Translations under genes and position numbers: made by a program | Shown: positions 46,842 through 58,000 of the stretch, piece by piece | Layout: every line of letters begins with the position of its first letter | Position numbering within the stretch: the first letter of the stretch is position 1 | DNA from: Chionis minor | Taxonomy: Eukaryota > Chordata > Aves > Charadriiformes > Chionididae | Direction of reading: 5' to 3' | DNA: 64,000 nt | NCBI GenBank assembly: GCA_013398295.1 | Contig: VZSF01002133.1 | Location: forward strand, 100,353-164,352 | The notes under the pieces: generated by a model | Seen by the model: the letters and a program-made list of their open reading frames with translations, nothing else | Database searches by the model: none | What the model was told of the DNA's origin: nothing

Positions 46842-47545
46842 AGCGGCGCCAGGAGGGAGACGGCATGTTACGTTTGCACTGAAGAACAGAACATTCAAAA
46901 TTCAATGCACTAGTTACTGCTAGTTAAAGCAAACTTTAGTTTTCTTCTGTTATTATTTCAATAATTATTTTTTGTGCTGCAGTTGATGTGAATATGTAAC
47001 AAGGTGGGTTTTTTGGGTTTGGGGATTTTCTTGCGTTTAACTAGATTTAAATGTATGGACTTGTGAGTCTATTTGAAGAATGTTATTGCAGATTTTATGA
47101 ATTTGGTGCTTTTTAGGTCCTGTTACTTTTAAAGAGGACAAAGAATGCTGGATTTATTTATTTGTGGGGAACACTTTTTTGAGGTTTTTTTTTGTTGATG
47201 TTCTTTGGGGTTTTTTTTTGTTGTTCTGTTTCGTTTAAAGAACTGCACTGGACCAAACTGCTGAACTGAAAGGCACTTCCGATTTTGGCGTAAAAGTTAA
47301 TTTGTTTATTAAAATGTTCACCTCTTTCTTTTGTTGGTAGAACAAGCATTAATTTTAATTGTGTTTATTTGACTGTAATTTTCATATGCACTTTATAAAG
47401 TTCCTTGTTTAAAGTACCGATTTTCTCTTGCTCTCATTGTGGTGAGAAGGTGCTGGAGTGGGTTTATTGCTTGTATTGGATCTTCTTAAAGTTTATATCA
47501 AAAGCCACGATGTAACGTTAATAAACCTACTAGAAGTAGCAGAGC
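46842..47545 (+). other. MED12L: MED12L 3' UTR
   Basis: About 700 nt, AT-rich with several T/G runs, from the stop to just beyond the AATAAA at 47520. An ATTAAA at 47308 could serve as an earlier site. The 3' end is inferred. Confidence 0.7.
47520..47525 (+). terminator. MED12L: MED12L poly(A) signal AATAAA
   Basis: Canonical AATAAA, 678 nt after the stop codon, followed within 30-50 nt by a T/GT-rich stretch (tttggtgtttttcc) that suits a cleavage-stimulating element. Confidence 0.65.
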
Positions 47546-47559
47546 TTCACATTTGGTGT

Positions 47560-49600
47560 TTTTCCTCAAGAGCTGGGCAGTGCGCGGCAGGTCTGCGGGC
47601 GTGCACGCGGCAGGCAGCGGGACGGGGCTCCCAGCGCGTTTGCTCTGCTGGTGGAGGGAGACCCCCAGTGCGGGGGAGGCCCCACAGGAGGTGTCGCTGG
47701 TGCCGTCGGGGACCAACCTCATACGGCTTCACCCAGGAGGGGGAGAAGCCACCGGAGCCCCCTCGGCGGTTTCGGCGCCGCCGCAGCTGACAGCTCTTCG
47801 TGCTGGCGTCCCCCGCGTGAGTTGCTCCCGTTGCCCGCGGCGGCTGCCAGCGCTGCACCACGTGCTTCAAATTCCAGGTTGGAGTCCTGATTGCTGGGCG
47901 AGTTTCCACAGCGTAACACGTTGTGTTTTAACGGCTCAGTGCAAAAGCACATGTAAACGATAAATCAGAATTACTACAAACAAATCGTTATTGCTCAAAC
48001 CTGTTCAAATATGTCATGATTTTGCTCGTATTAGAGTTGAAAGACCAGAATGAATTTATTGCTATTTTATGTAATTTAGGAGTTAGTCTACGCGATGACT
48101 TTGGTAATTTAATGCATTAATTTTGAAAGTGGAACGTGCAGGGCATTTAAAATATACATAGGAATATTTTTTCCCTGTTTTGTGTTACCTCAGTTTACTG
48201 ACTTTACCATAGGAAGCGGTTCCCGATGGTCTCAGCCGGGTGTTCTGCGGGGAGGGGGGGCTGCCCTGTGCGCGCTCCAGAGGGCCGGGAGGCGGTGCGG
48301 CCAGCTGACAGACAGCACTCCCAAATACACGGAAAGCTGGAGGAAAGGAGGGTTCAGTCGGCTTTAATGATAGCTAGGTAAGTAATTATTTACGTTCACG
48401 GTTTGGGGTTTTTTTTAGGAGCTTTATAGTTCTTCATAGTAGCTAAAGCTGTTACAGACATTACCCCCAGAGACTGACACAATCCAGCCGCTTTGTGGCT
48501 ACTGCTCCACCAGTGCTGTGGAAGGAGGGGACATGTGCACAGCAAACTCTATGCGGTCGACATCAGGAGGTGATCAAACCAGCAGAAAAGCAATCCAAGT
48601 GGAGCTTATAGTCTTAAATTTAAAAAAAAGAATTCCCCAGGGTGATTGTGATGTGGCTAAGTGAGGTGGAACCTGCCTTTCGCCCTCGGCACTGGAATAC
48701 TGTCCCACTGGTGAGTGTCGGGTGCGCGAAGCGGCTGCTGCCGAGGGACGTTAGTGGAAGCGGTTCGGATGCTGCTGTCGCGCTGGCACGGAGGAGTTCC
48801 GCTGCGGACCCTCCTTGTAAGCAGGAGATCATTCGGGCCCAGAGGAGATGTGTTACTGTTCTGGGATTTCTTACTATTTTAAACGATGTAAAGAGCCAGA
48901 GTTGTTCCCGAGGCAGGGGACGGTCCCACGGAACCCTTCACGCATCCATCCGCCCTCCGTAAGGGATGACGGGACCGCTCTCCTCAACAGCCCAGCGGAG
49001 CGGTTGGGCTCTGCTCCATCCCAGTGGGATCGGGCAGTGCCGGCGCCGCCGGCTGCGGGACCAGCTGGGGCTGTGGGGACCGGCGCGTTCCTTCCCTGAG
49101 ACAAACAGGCCCTGAACTTGCACATGTAAGGGGAAGGCTGCATGGCATGTATTTTCACTGTGTATTTTAATCTCTCTCTTAGGAAGAAAATAAGAAACTC
49201 TGAGCTTTAATTACTGGTTTAGTCTTTTAAAGATGTATTTGACTGGCCCAATCCCTGATTTGTTAGTGTAAAATGTGTGGGTAGCAAACTCCTACCACTG
49301 GGGAGGCATTTTTCCCTCACGTACAGATGGTTGCTTCTTAGACCCATCTACCGAATTGAGAAATCAGAATTCTAAATTTATATGCAAATTGATGCAATTG
49401 TTTTCTAGTAAGAAATTTTTAGAAAATGCTTATGAAATGATACCAAGCTGGAGTGTTTCTACATGCGGTTTGTACGCTTTTTGTAAACAGCGCTAAACAG
49501 AGCTTACTCTCATTTGAAAATGAGAACAAACACGTTGTGTATGTATCATCCCAAAGTTCTTCAAAAAAGGCTGTGTGAAACAGAGCTGTATTGTTAAAAA
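47560..49600. other. Convergent intergenic spacer between MED12L and IGSF10
   Basis: Lies between the two inferred 3' ends. CpG-rich at about 47575-47860 and moderately GC-rich at about 48650-49090; AT-rich elsewhere. Short ORFs on both strands match nothing I recognise. No RNA gene or repeat family identified. Confidence 0.6.
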
Positions 49601-49629
49601 TACTTCACGACTTGTTTCACTATCAAATA

Positions 49630-49635
49630 TTTATT
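49630..49635 (-). terminator. IGSF10: Candidate IGSF10 poly(A) signal
   Basis: AATAAA on the minus strand, 476 nt after the IGSF10 stop. The intervening AT-rich sequence would be the 3' UTR. Another AATAAA (minus) lies at 48055-48060, so the 3' end is uncertain. Confidence 0.4.
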
Positions 49636-50110
49636 AAAAAAACAGACTAAGTATTCAAACATATTAAGAAGGAAATCTGCATCACAGTAAAATCTGCTCT
49701 TTGGTTCTCAGATGCTCCTGCTCTACGTGATCCATGCTCGTGATAGTCATACTCGGTGCACAATGTTAAACTAATATGAAAAAGTCTCTCCGTTACTGAA
49801 GGTCTCTAGGTATGTTTCTGGAAAGTAATTTAATTTGATATTCAATGTTTGCTAGCAGCGCGAAAGTGCCTTAAGTTTGGTTTTGTTTAAGTGAGCTTAA
49901 TCACTGAAAGAACCCACGCTAGATAATCACGCTGGGGCTCGTCTTCCCCCAGCCCCTCCTCTCCTTTCCCGCACGGTCGCCGCAGACTGAGCGCTGCCGG
50001 GTATTCGGGCACTCACGTGCCTCGGGCTGCCTTTGACTAAACTTGTTCCGAGCGTGACCCCAGCCCAGCCGTACACTTCGGTAACCAGCATTCCTGCTGT
50101 ATTCCTTACT

Positions 50111-52019
50111 TCAAATGACGTGAACGTATGTTACTGTGAAATCACTGCCGAGGTGGTTCCTCGCCGTGCACTTGTACGCGCCCGAATCGGAGGGTCGGGG
50201 ATTCGGGATGAGTAATGTCCCATGGGGATGAAGCAGTTCTCCCCCAGGCGCTCGGCCTTGGTGACCTGTAGAGAGCAGTGAGTGGTCAGGTAATTCCCAG
50301 GTAATTTCTGGTTTTGGTATTCCCAGAGCTATGCAGTGGAGCTGAACGGCTGCGCCAGGCATCGTGCGTACGCTCTGCGGCGGTCTGTTGGTAATCCTGG
50401 GGGGATAGGCCACAACCTCCACCGCCACGCTTAGAGAGGAGTCTCCGGCATCATTGTGGGCCTTACACACGTAACTCCCTCTGTCGCGGGGGGTGGCCTC
50501 CCGTATGACCAAAGTGCCGTTTTCCAGCAGTACGTATCTCCTGTTGATCTGCGGCCGATCCAGCACGTGGCCGCTCGGCAGAGTCCACGCCGTCTTTGGT
50601 CTGGGACTCCCATCGGACAGGCAGTGAAGCGACAGGGGCTCCCCACTAATGCCCTTCACTGGCCCCGCTGGGCGAGTGAGAATAGTGGGCTTCTGGCCGA
50701 CCTCCAGGACGATCAGCTTTTCAATGTAGCCCACTTTGTTCCTGGCAGCACAGCGATACCTTCCCGCCTTGTCTCTGTCGGGACGGTAGATGGTAAGGGT
50801 GCCATTGCTACCTGTGAGAAACTGGGAGCTCTTGATGCCGCCGGAAAACCACGTGCCGTTAGGCAGCATCCAGCTTATGTCAGGTGGAGGGTTTCCATCC
50901 ACAGAACAATTCAGTGTGGTGGGTCTTCCAGGTTTTGCTGTTATTTTTTCATTGAACGGATTCTTAAACATGGGCCGCCGCAGCATTTCTAGTACCTCCA
51001 GCTGCACCACCAACATACTCTCTCCCCCGTCGTTACGTGCCACACAGATAAAGTCTGCTGTGTCAGAAGGCCTTATGTTCCGAATCTCAAGTGTCCCGTT
51101 TTTGTGTACTACAATCCTGCTCCCGTAATACGGAGCCGTTAGGAAAATATTGTCAGGCATGATCCACATAATCTGAGGGGGAGGTGTCCCTTCTGCCTGA
51201 CAGTCAATTTGTTTCTTCGAATGCCTCACTGCCGTCACTTTCATGATGGTTTTGTTCACGTATAAACCATTTATGATGGGTGGTTTAGCAACAACATCCA
51301 GTTTGTACAATTTTGTGTCATCCCCTCCAGGATTACGAGCAACGCACATGTACTCCCCGGCGTCTAAGAGTTTGACTTGGCTGACTGACAGCGAACCGTT
51401 GACGTGCAGGAAGTGTCTGTCTGTTGACGAGGAGATCAGGTCACTGGACGGTAGCAACCAGAATATTGTTGGCTTGGGTTCTCCAACAGCTTCGCAGTCC
51501 AATAATGCCATATCTCCAGCTTTCACCGTAACGTACGTCTTGTAATTGTGCTTTATCTGCGGGGCTGCCACGACGACAGTGATGCGTACCTTCATTTCAT
51601 CTCTGCCCAGTGTGTTTTGAGCGTAGCAGGTGTAGTCCCCTTCTTCTGTCACCCCAACTTTGTTGAGATACAGAGTTCCGTTGCCAAAGAGGACGTATCG
51701 GCGGGACCTGTGTCCGCTGTCATCTGCCAACATCGCATTATTGATCACCGTCCCATCTGGCAAACTCCAGGAGATTTCTGGTGCGGGTGACCCAGAGGCC
51801 TTGCAGTCCACTCTGAAATCTTTTCCGTACGGCACCAGTTTCTTGAAATGCTGTTTCTGGTCGATCTTGGCTGCTTTCATTGTGATGCTGACTTTCATCA
51901 GTATCAGATCATCGCCAATTTTGTTCCTCGCGACACACAAGTAGTCACCTGCATCCTTTTCAGTAACTGCCTCGATAACCAAGGACCCGTTGGGGTAGAC
52001 GCGGATTCGACTTCCCGTT
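50111..52019 (-). CDS. IGSF10: IGSF10 coding exon 6 (Ig domains 6-12 and stop)
   Basis: Acceptor ccccccatgacag. 636 codons after completing an Arg codon. Six full Ig domains follow the end of Ig 6 (KDAGDYLCVARNKIGDD), through HCIALGIPKPEITWELPDHS and DSGAYKCTARNHLGSD, ending TVTYVHVI and TGA at 50113-50111. Confidence 0.95.
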
Positions 52020-55000
52020 CTGTCATGGGGGGAGAAAGAGGAAAGGAATTACGGAACAAAACACTGGAGGTGAATGCTGAGCACTGGAAGTGACCGACAG
52101 GGTTAGCGGCACGGTAAGGTAAGGTGCGGCAGCTCTCTCCAAAGGCCCTGTGTGCACGTGGCCGGCAGACCCGGCGGGTTACGTGGACGTGCCCGTGGTC
52201 ACGCAGGTGCGTGAGGCTGCACGATGCTGCCTCTGCCTTGCCAAAAACTGTCCGGGGAACGAATGAGCCTGTGAACCTTACATCCCTCATCCCACCAGCC
52301 TCCGCTCCTCTCCCCGGTGCTTCTCCTGGCAGACAACCCGCAATACCCGTCCCTGGCCGGGGGCAGCTGGCAGTGCCGCCACGCGCTGTCCCTGACGACA
52401 CGGAGTGATTTCTCTCTGGCTGCCTCTCCTGCAGCGGGGCACGGACCCGCATCGCCCTCAGCCCGGCTGCGAGTTCTCACGAGCCCCCTAGGAACGTCCT
52501 GGCCTGGGACTGTCCCTCCCGAAGCAAAGGGGAAGGGTCACCGTGGCCCACAAAGGTAGGCTTGGCCGAGACCACAGAAGCCTCTCCCTCCCGACTCCTA
52601 CTTCGCAAATCTCTTCTAAATAACTTTTCCTCCTACAAAATAACCAGAATTTAGCCAATGTATAATTAACATCAGTTTCCTTAATTGAAATGCAACTGGT
52701 ACCGTTTTGGTAAGATGTCACCCACTTATGACACTTGACGTGACCTGTTACTAGGTGTGTAATAACAAGCTGTCATCCCAGATATTTCACTGCTCTTAAA
52801 CATTTAAGAGAGAATTTAGTTCACAGTGTACCATTTCAGTGATGTAACAGTCTCTTACACAGCGCCAGAGAAGATGGCGTTGGAAGTTTCAAAAAGGTGG
52901 GGGGTAAAAAAAAAGACTCCTACCTGTGCCACTGGTCAACAACTGCCTTGGAGGGCAACCTCCAGATGATCCTGGGCTTCGGCTCCCCGGTCGCTGTGCA
53001 GTTCAGAAGCAACTTATCCCCAAAATTCAACCGAGTCATTTCTTGAGAGGCGGCAGCTATTTTTGGAAGCGTGTCCCTGTGTCCCACCACCAGGCTCACC
53101 ACCCTCCTTTCGGAGCCAGTCGAGCTCGTGGCTATGCACTCGTAGTTCCCGCTGTCGGCAGGGCCGATGTTGCTGAGGCGCAGGGTGCCGTTGGAGAAGA
53201 GGAACAGCTTGGCATTCACCAGCTGCAGAGGTTTCACCACCGTGCCATCAAAGAGGACCCAGTGGACGGTGGGATGAGGATTCCCTTTCACGGTGCAAGG
53301 GAGTTCCAGGTTTTCCCCCGCCATTCCTTCCACACGTTGTCTCTTCTCTTCCAGGATAGCGGGAGGCGCTGCGATCACCTGCAGTTTGACAGCCAGCGTG
53401 TCGGTGCCCGCTGGGTTTTTCGCCGTACACGTGTAGAGGCCCCTGTCGTAAACAGTGACCTCCTGGATAACTAGAGTGCCGTCTGGCTCCACGTGCACTT
53501 TGTCGTTTCCTGCGGAAGAGCTGGAGATGTGTGTTTTATTTGCCAGCGCCCAGGAGAGGGTGGGCGGAGGGCTGCCCTCGGCTCTGCACCTCACTGCCAC
53601 CCGCTCTCCAGAGTGGGCGGTGAGGAGCTGCCAGCGGCCGCCGGTGATGCGGGGGGGGTACGCCACTACCGACAGGGTGACCAGGAGCTGCGCCGCGCCG
53701 TGCGGGTTGGCCGCGGTGCACACGTACTGCCCGCGGTCCCCCAGGCCCACCCGGGCGATGGAGAGCGTGCCGTTGGGAAACACCAGCCACCTGCCCTCAC
53801 CGTGGCCTTCCGGAGCATCTGTCCCTACGGAAGCAAGGGGGCAATGGCACGTCAGAACCTCTCTCTGCCGCTCCGTTGTACTCAGTCCCTGAACGCGCCT
53901 TCCCTACCCGGTCTGCTTTGCCCAAACAACCGAGACGCTAGTGATAAGGAAGAGAGAAATAACAGTATTTTGCACGTACAGTGACAAAGCTTTAAAGTAA
54001 AAATCAAAACTTAATCCTCAGTGGAGACAAAGTTTGGATTAAGCAGATGGGGCTTTACATATCCAAAAATACTTTGGCGTAGTTGGGACTAGGCTTGCAC
54101 GTTTCAAAATATTTTGGCATAGCTTTAACTTGATTGGAGGGTTTGTTACCACAGACAGTCTTTTCTTTTCACTTGTCTCGTGGTTCTGAAATAGCAGGTA
54201 ACGTACAATAAATATTGAAACCTCTTACAATAAGCACAGAATTATAGTTAAATATAGATCCTTTTTTTTTTAATTATTATTATTTCCCTAAGGAGCTGTT
54301 TTATGATTAGTAGTAAAAGATTCCAGCAAGTGTGCTGGGATATCTTCCTTTTCCACCATTTCCAAGTTCATCTTTTCACTGATCTTTCATGGTCCTCCGA
54401 AATGCTTGAGTGTGGCACACAAAACATCTGCCAGGTACCAAGACTATAAGGGGAGGTAAAGGCTAGGGAGGTCTCTCACGCTTACCTGAGGGTATCTTGG
54501 TCCACTGTATTGTTGGACGGGGGTTACCGGTAGCTTCGCAAGGAATAAAAGCATCCGAATTAGCTAACACAGTAAAAGCAGCTAATTTTCCTCCGATTAT
54601 CCTGGGCTTTGCAAAGTAATTCCTGCTTAAGGAGTCCAAGGCTCTCGGCTTGTCTGTGGGAGCTCCTTGGTCTTGTCTCTTTTCAGACCAGCCTTTGGCA
54701 GAACTGTCCCTGTCCCGTCCCCACAGAGGAGCACAGGGAGTCGCGCTCCGTGGCGGCACGGTCAGGGTGGTGACAGTCGGCGTGTGGCCTCTCTCCGTGA
54801 CCTCAGCAGAGGGCTCCTGCCAGGGTCTGGTCGCCCCCCAGGGAGGCGAGGTGGCTCTCACGGTAGGTGCGGGCGGCACAACCGCAGCCGGGGCTGGCGG
54901 CGGGGTGGGATGCGGAGCGCCGGGAGGAGGGATGTCGGCGGGTGCAGCCGGAGCTCTGGCGCGTGACCCGGCTCTTGCTGGGAGCGCGGGCTGCGCCTCG

Positions 55001-58000
55001 CGGTGTTCCTGGATGCCCCTCTCTCCCGATTCCAGACGTGCGTTCTCACCGGCGGCCGCGGTGGCTGCGATTTGCTGAGCAGGTTCCGACCCAGTGGCTG
55101 CCCCGAGCGTGGCAGGTCGCGCGCTTGTGGGGCTGACAGGCGGCGGGGCGGTTTGGGGGGCAGCGGGGCTCTGAGCAGCGAGGCCATCGGGCGGCGGGGC
55201 GGTTTGGGGGGTGCCGCCCCCTGGCACAGTGGCCGCCGCTGGCCGCCGGGCTGCTGTAGGCACGTGCTGGGGGGCCTCTGGGGTGGTAAGGTGCCCCGGC
55301 GCTGGCGCTTCTGCCCCCGAGAAAAGCTCCACGAGAGGTTTTGCAGGCGAAAGACTGGCAGGCGTCGTCACTGCTGTCACTGCTGTCACGACAGGCGTGG
55401 CCGCGCTCACCGAGGGAATCGCGGCGCTGCTCTGGCCCACAGTCACGCTCTGGGGAGTGGGTGTCTTAGGGGGCCTCCTCCTCCTCTGACCTCTCTTTCT
55501 TCCCACTCTGAATATTTTCTTTTTGGTGATTTTAGTGCCAGCTTGAGGAGTAACAATGGGCGTAACTGCGGGCTTCAGACTTGTGACATCCGTCTGTTTC
55601 GTTGCCCTGGCTGCAGGATTAGAGTCAGACTGCGGTTTTGCCGTGGAAAGAGGCTCTTCTGGCTTCCCGCTGCCGTAACGAGTGGGTTTGCTTAAGGACA
55701 AGAAGCCACCGCTGTGATTCCCACCTGCTGAAACAGGCCTAAGGGGCAAAAGAGGCATTTTGGACACAGATAACGCTGCTGTCGTTTTAGGAAGCGTGGT
55801 CGATACCTCTGTTGATAGAAACATGTCTATCTGATGGTTTGGTAGCTTCTGAAGAAGGACCTCTTCTTGTGCACCATTTCCAAAGAGACCTTCCCAAGTA
55901 ACTTTTCCTCTTTGGGAATTATTTGCTGAGGTTCTGGGTTTAATGCTGGGCGAGACTGGTTCAAGGGCAGAAGGTATCTTAGTGCTTATGGTACGTGCAA
56001 TTTCTGTTGCCATATGAGCTGTTGGGGTTGCTGGTGTTGGTCGTCTGATACTGAACGTTTGGACTCTGTCAGTATTTGTCTGGAACGGAGCACTGGTCCC
56101 TAATGTCCGTTGAGGAGTATCCTGGGTGCCTTTCGTAATTAAAGGCACGCCTGTGGTAGTAGCTTTTTGCCTTGCACGAGCTTTGTTTTCCTCTTCCCTG
56201 AGGAACGCTGTGTTTTGATGAGCACCTGCTGGGTGCTCCAATGGTGTGTTCGTAGTGGAGGGGGAGGACAGAGGTGCTTCTGGGCTAAACGGGTCGATGG
56301 AGCTGCTTAAGTTATTTAAGGTTGGTAAATTTGATACGTATTTCATATTCAGTTGAACATCTGCAGCTACAGCTGTACTTCCCCTGACAGATCCTGGCCT
56401 CCCAAAATTGAATCTGTGCTCTCTCATACTTGGAATACGCCCTGGTCTAACAATTCGTCTCCTACCAGAAATCTTCCGTCGTCGCCCATATTGCTGCTGG
56501 GCCTGGGGCGTACGAGTTGTAACACCCTGAATAATCTGAATTTGCTGAGGAGTAATGGTAGGGGAGTACAACGCTGGCTTAGGAGTTACTTGTTTCTGAG
56601 TACTCTGAAAATAAATGTGACCAAATTCAGGACTGGGTTCACTGACTGTCACTACAGATACCTGGTGATCTGTTTTGGTGGAAGTCCTACCAGTAGGCTC
56701 AGTAAAAACGCGTAGCTTGTCCACTGCGTTTTGGGAAGTCACAGACTTGCTGGTGTCTGTAACATCTGTCGTGGGTGTCGTAGATACAGATTTTAAATGC
56801 TGGTTATTACTTTCCCCAGAATATACCAACCTTTGCCCAGCAGGGAAGAGTGTAGATGTTCTGCTTGCTCCATTTGCTACAGCTGATTGTTTTGCACCAT
56901 TTGCTGATATTTGACTTAAATCAGATCTTTCCCATGAGCTTGTAATCGTTGGGTTTAGATCCGTTTGTGGCCTTCTGCTGTCAGATGACACAGACGGTGA
57001 AAAAGGCGAGGGCAGGGGAGTTGGTGCCTCTGCAACCGGTAGAGAGGTTTTCCCAGCAGGAATGCTACTCGCCCTTGTCTCGGGCCCTGCAGTTGCCGCG
57101 CTTCCCGTTGCTCTCCCCAGAGGAGAAACAGCGGCTGCCTCTGTTACCGGTATCATGAATTCTTCTTCTGGAGATACGGGATCTCCAGATGTTTCCTCCT
57201 CATCCCCAGCTACTTTTGAGAACGTACGGGATTGAATAGGGGGCTTTGTTGCAACTTCTCCTCGTTTTTCTATCACTGTCAAGTTCCTCTTTGTTTTTTC
57301 CAAAAAGGCTGCCCAGCGCTGTGGATCGACTCTCCTGGCCGAGGAAACAAACTGTCGTCTGTGTCCTCTAAACCGCCTGCTTATTTTGTCCCTGTAGTGC
57401 CTGTAAGTCATTTTCCCGTAGCCGTTCCTTTTATGTGCACTCTGTGTGACCCGGTTCCTGGATGCCGAGGCAGCCGGTTCCTGGGGAGCTGTCAAGGTAG
57501 CTGGAGTAGCTAAAGGACGTTCCTGTCTTGCGGCAGAGGCCAGCACTGCGTGGCCGGAGCCATCCTCCTCTTCCCATACCCCTGCAGCTACCTGCTTTTT
57601 CTTTAGAGCGGTTTCATCCTTTCTAACCAGCACTTGGAAAACCAGCAGATCAACACCGTACTGGTTGGCTGCAACACATTGGAAGTAGCCGCTGTCGCGC
57701 TCTGTTACCCCTTGTACTCTCAAGGTTCCATTGTCAAAAAGCTGTCTGTTTCCCGCAGACTGATGAAGAATCACGTGCTCAGGTAACACCCAGCTGACGG
57801 CGGCATCCGGAGCAGCGCTGGCTGTACAGGGGAGGTAGAGCGTGCTGCCAACAAACGGGGAGAGTTTGGCTCCGTTTACGCCGCTGTCTTCCACGTAAGG
57901 ATCGACCACAGTAATTCTGAATGTGAGAGTATCCGCATCGTTGTAATTTGTGCCTATGCAGTGATAAAGCCCCGCGTCAAAAGTGTCAGCTGCCCGTAGC

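Noticed and set aside
47458..49158. Several frames of 60-136 codons in the intergenic spacer
   Set aside because: GC-driven, present on both strands, without recognisable domains or splice structure.
50456..50992. 178-codon frame on the plus strand, and similar plus-strand frames at 52.9-55.7 kb
   Set aside because: Shadows of the IGSF10 Ig-domain and linker exons on the opposite strand.
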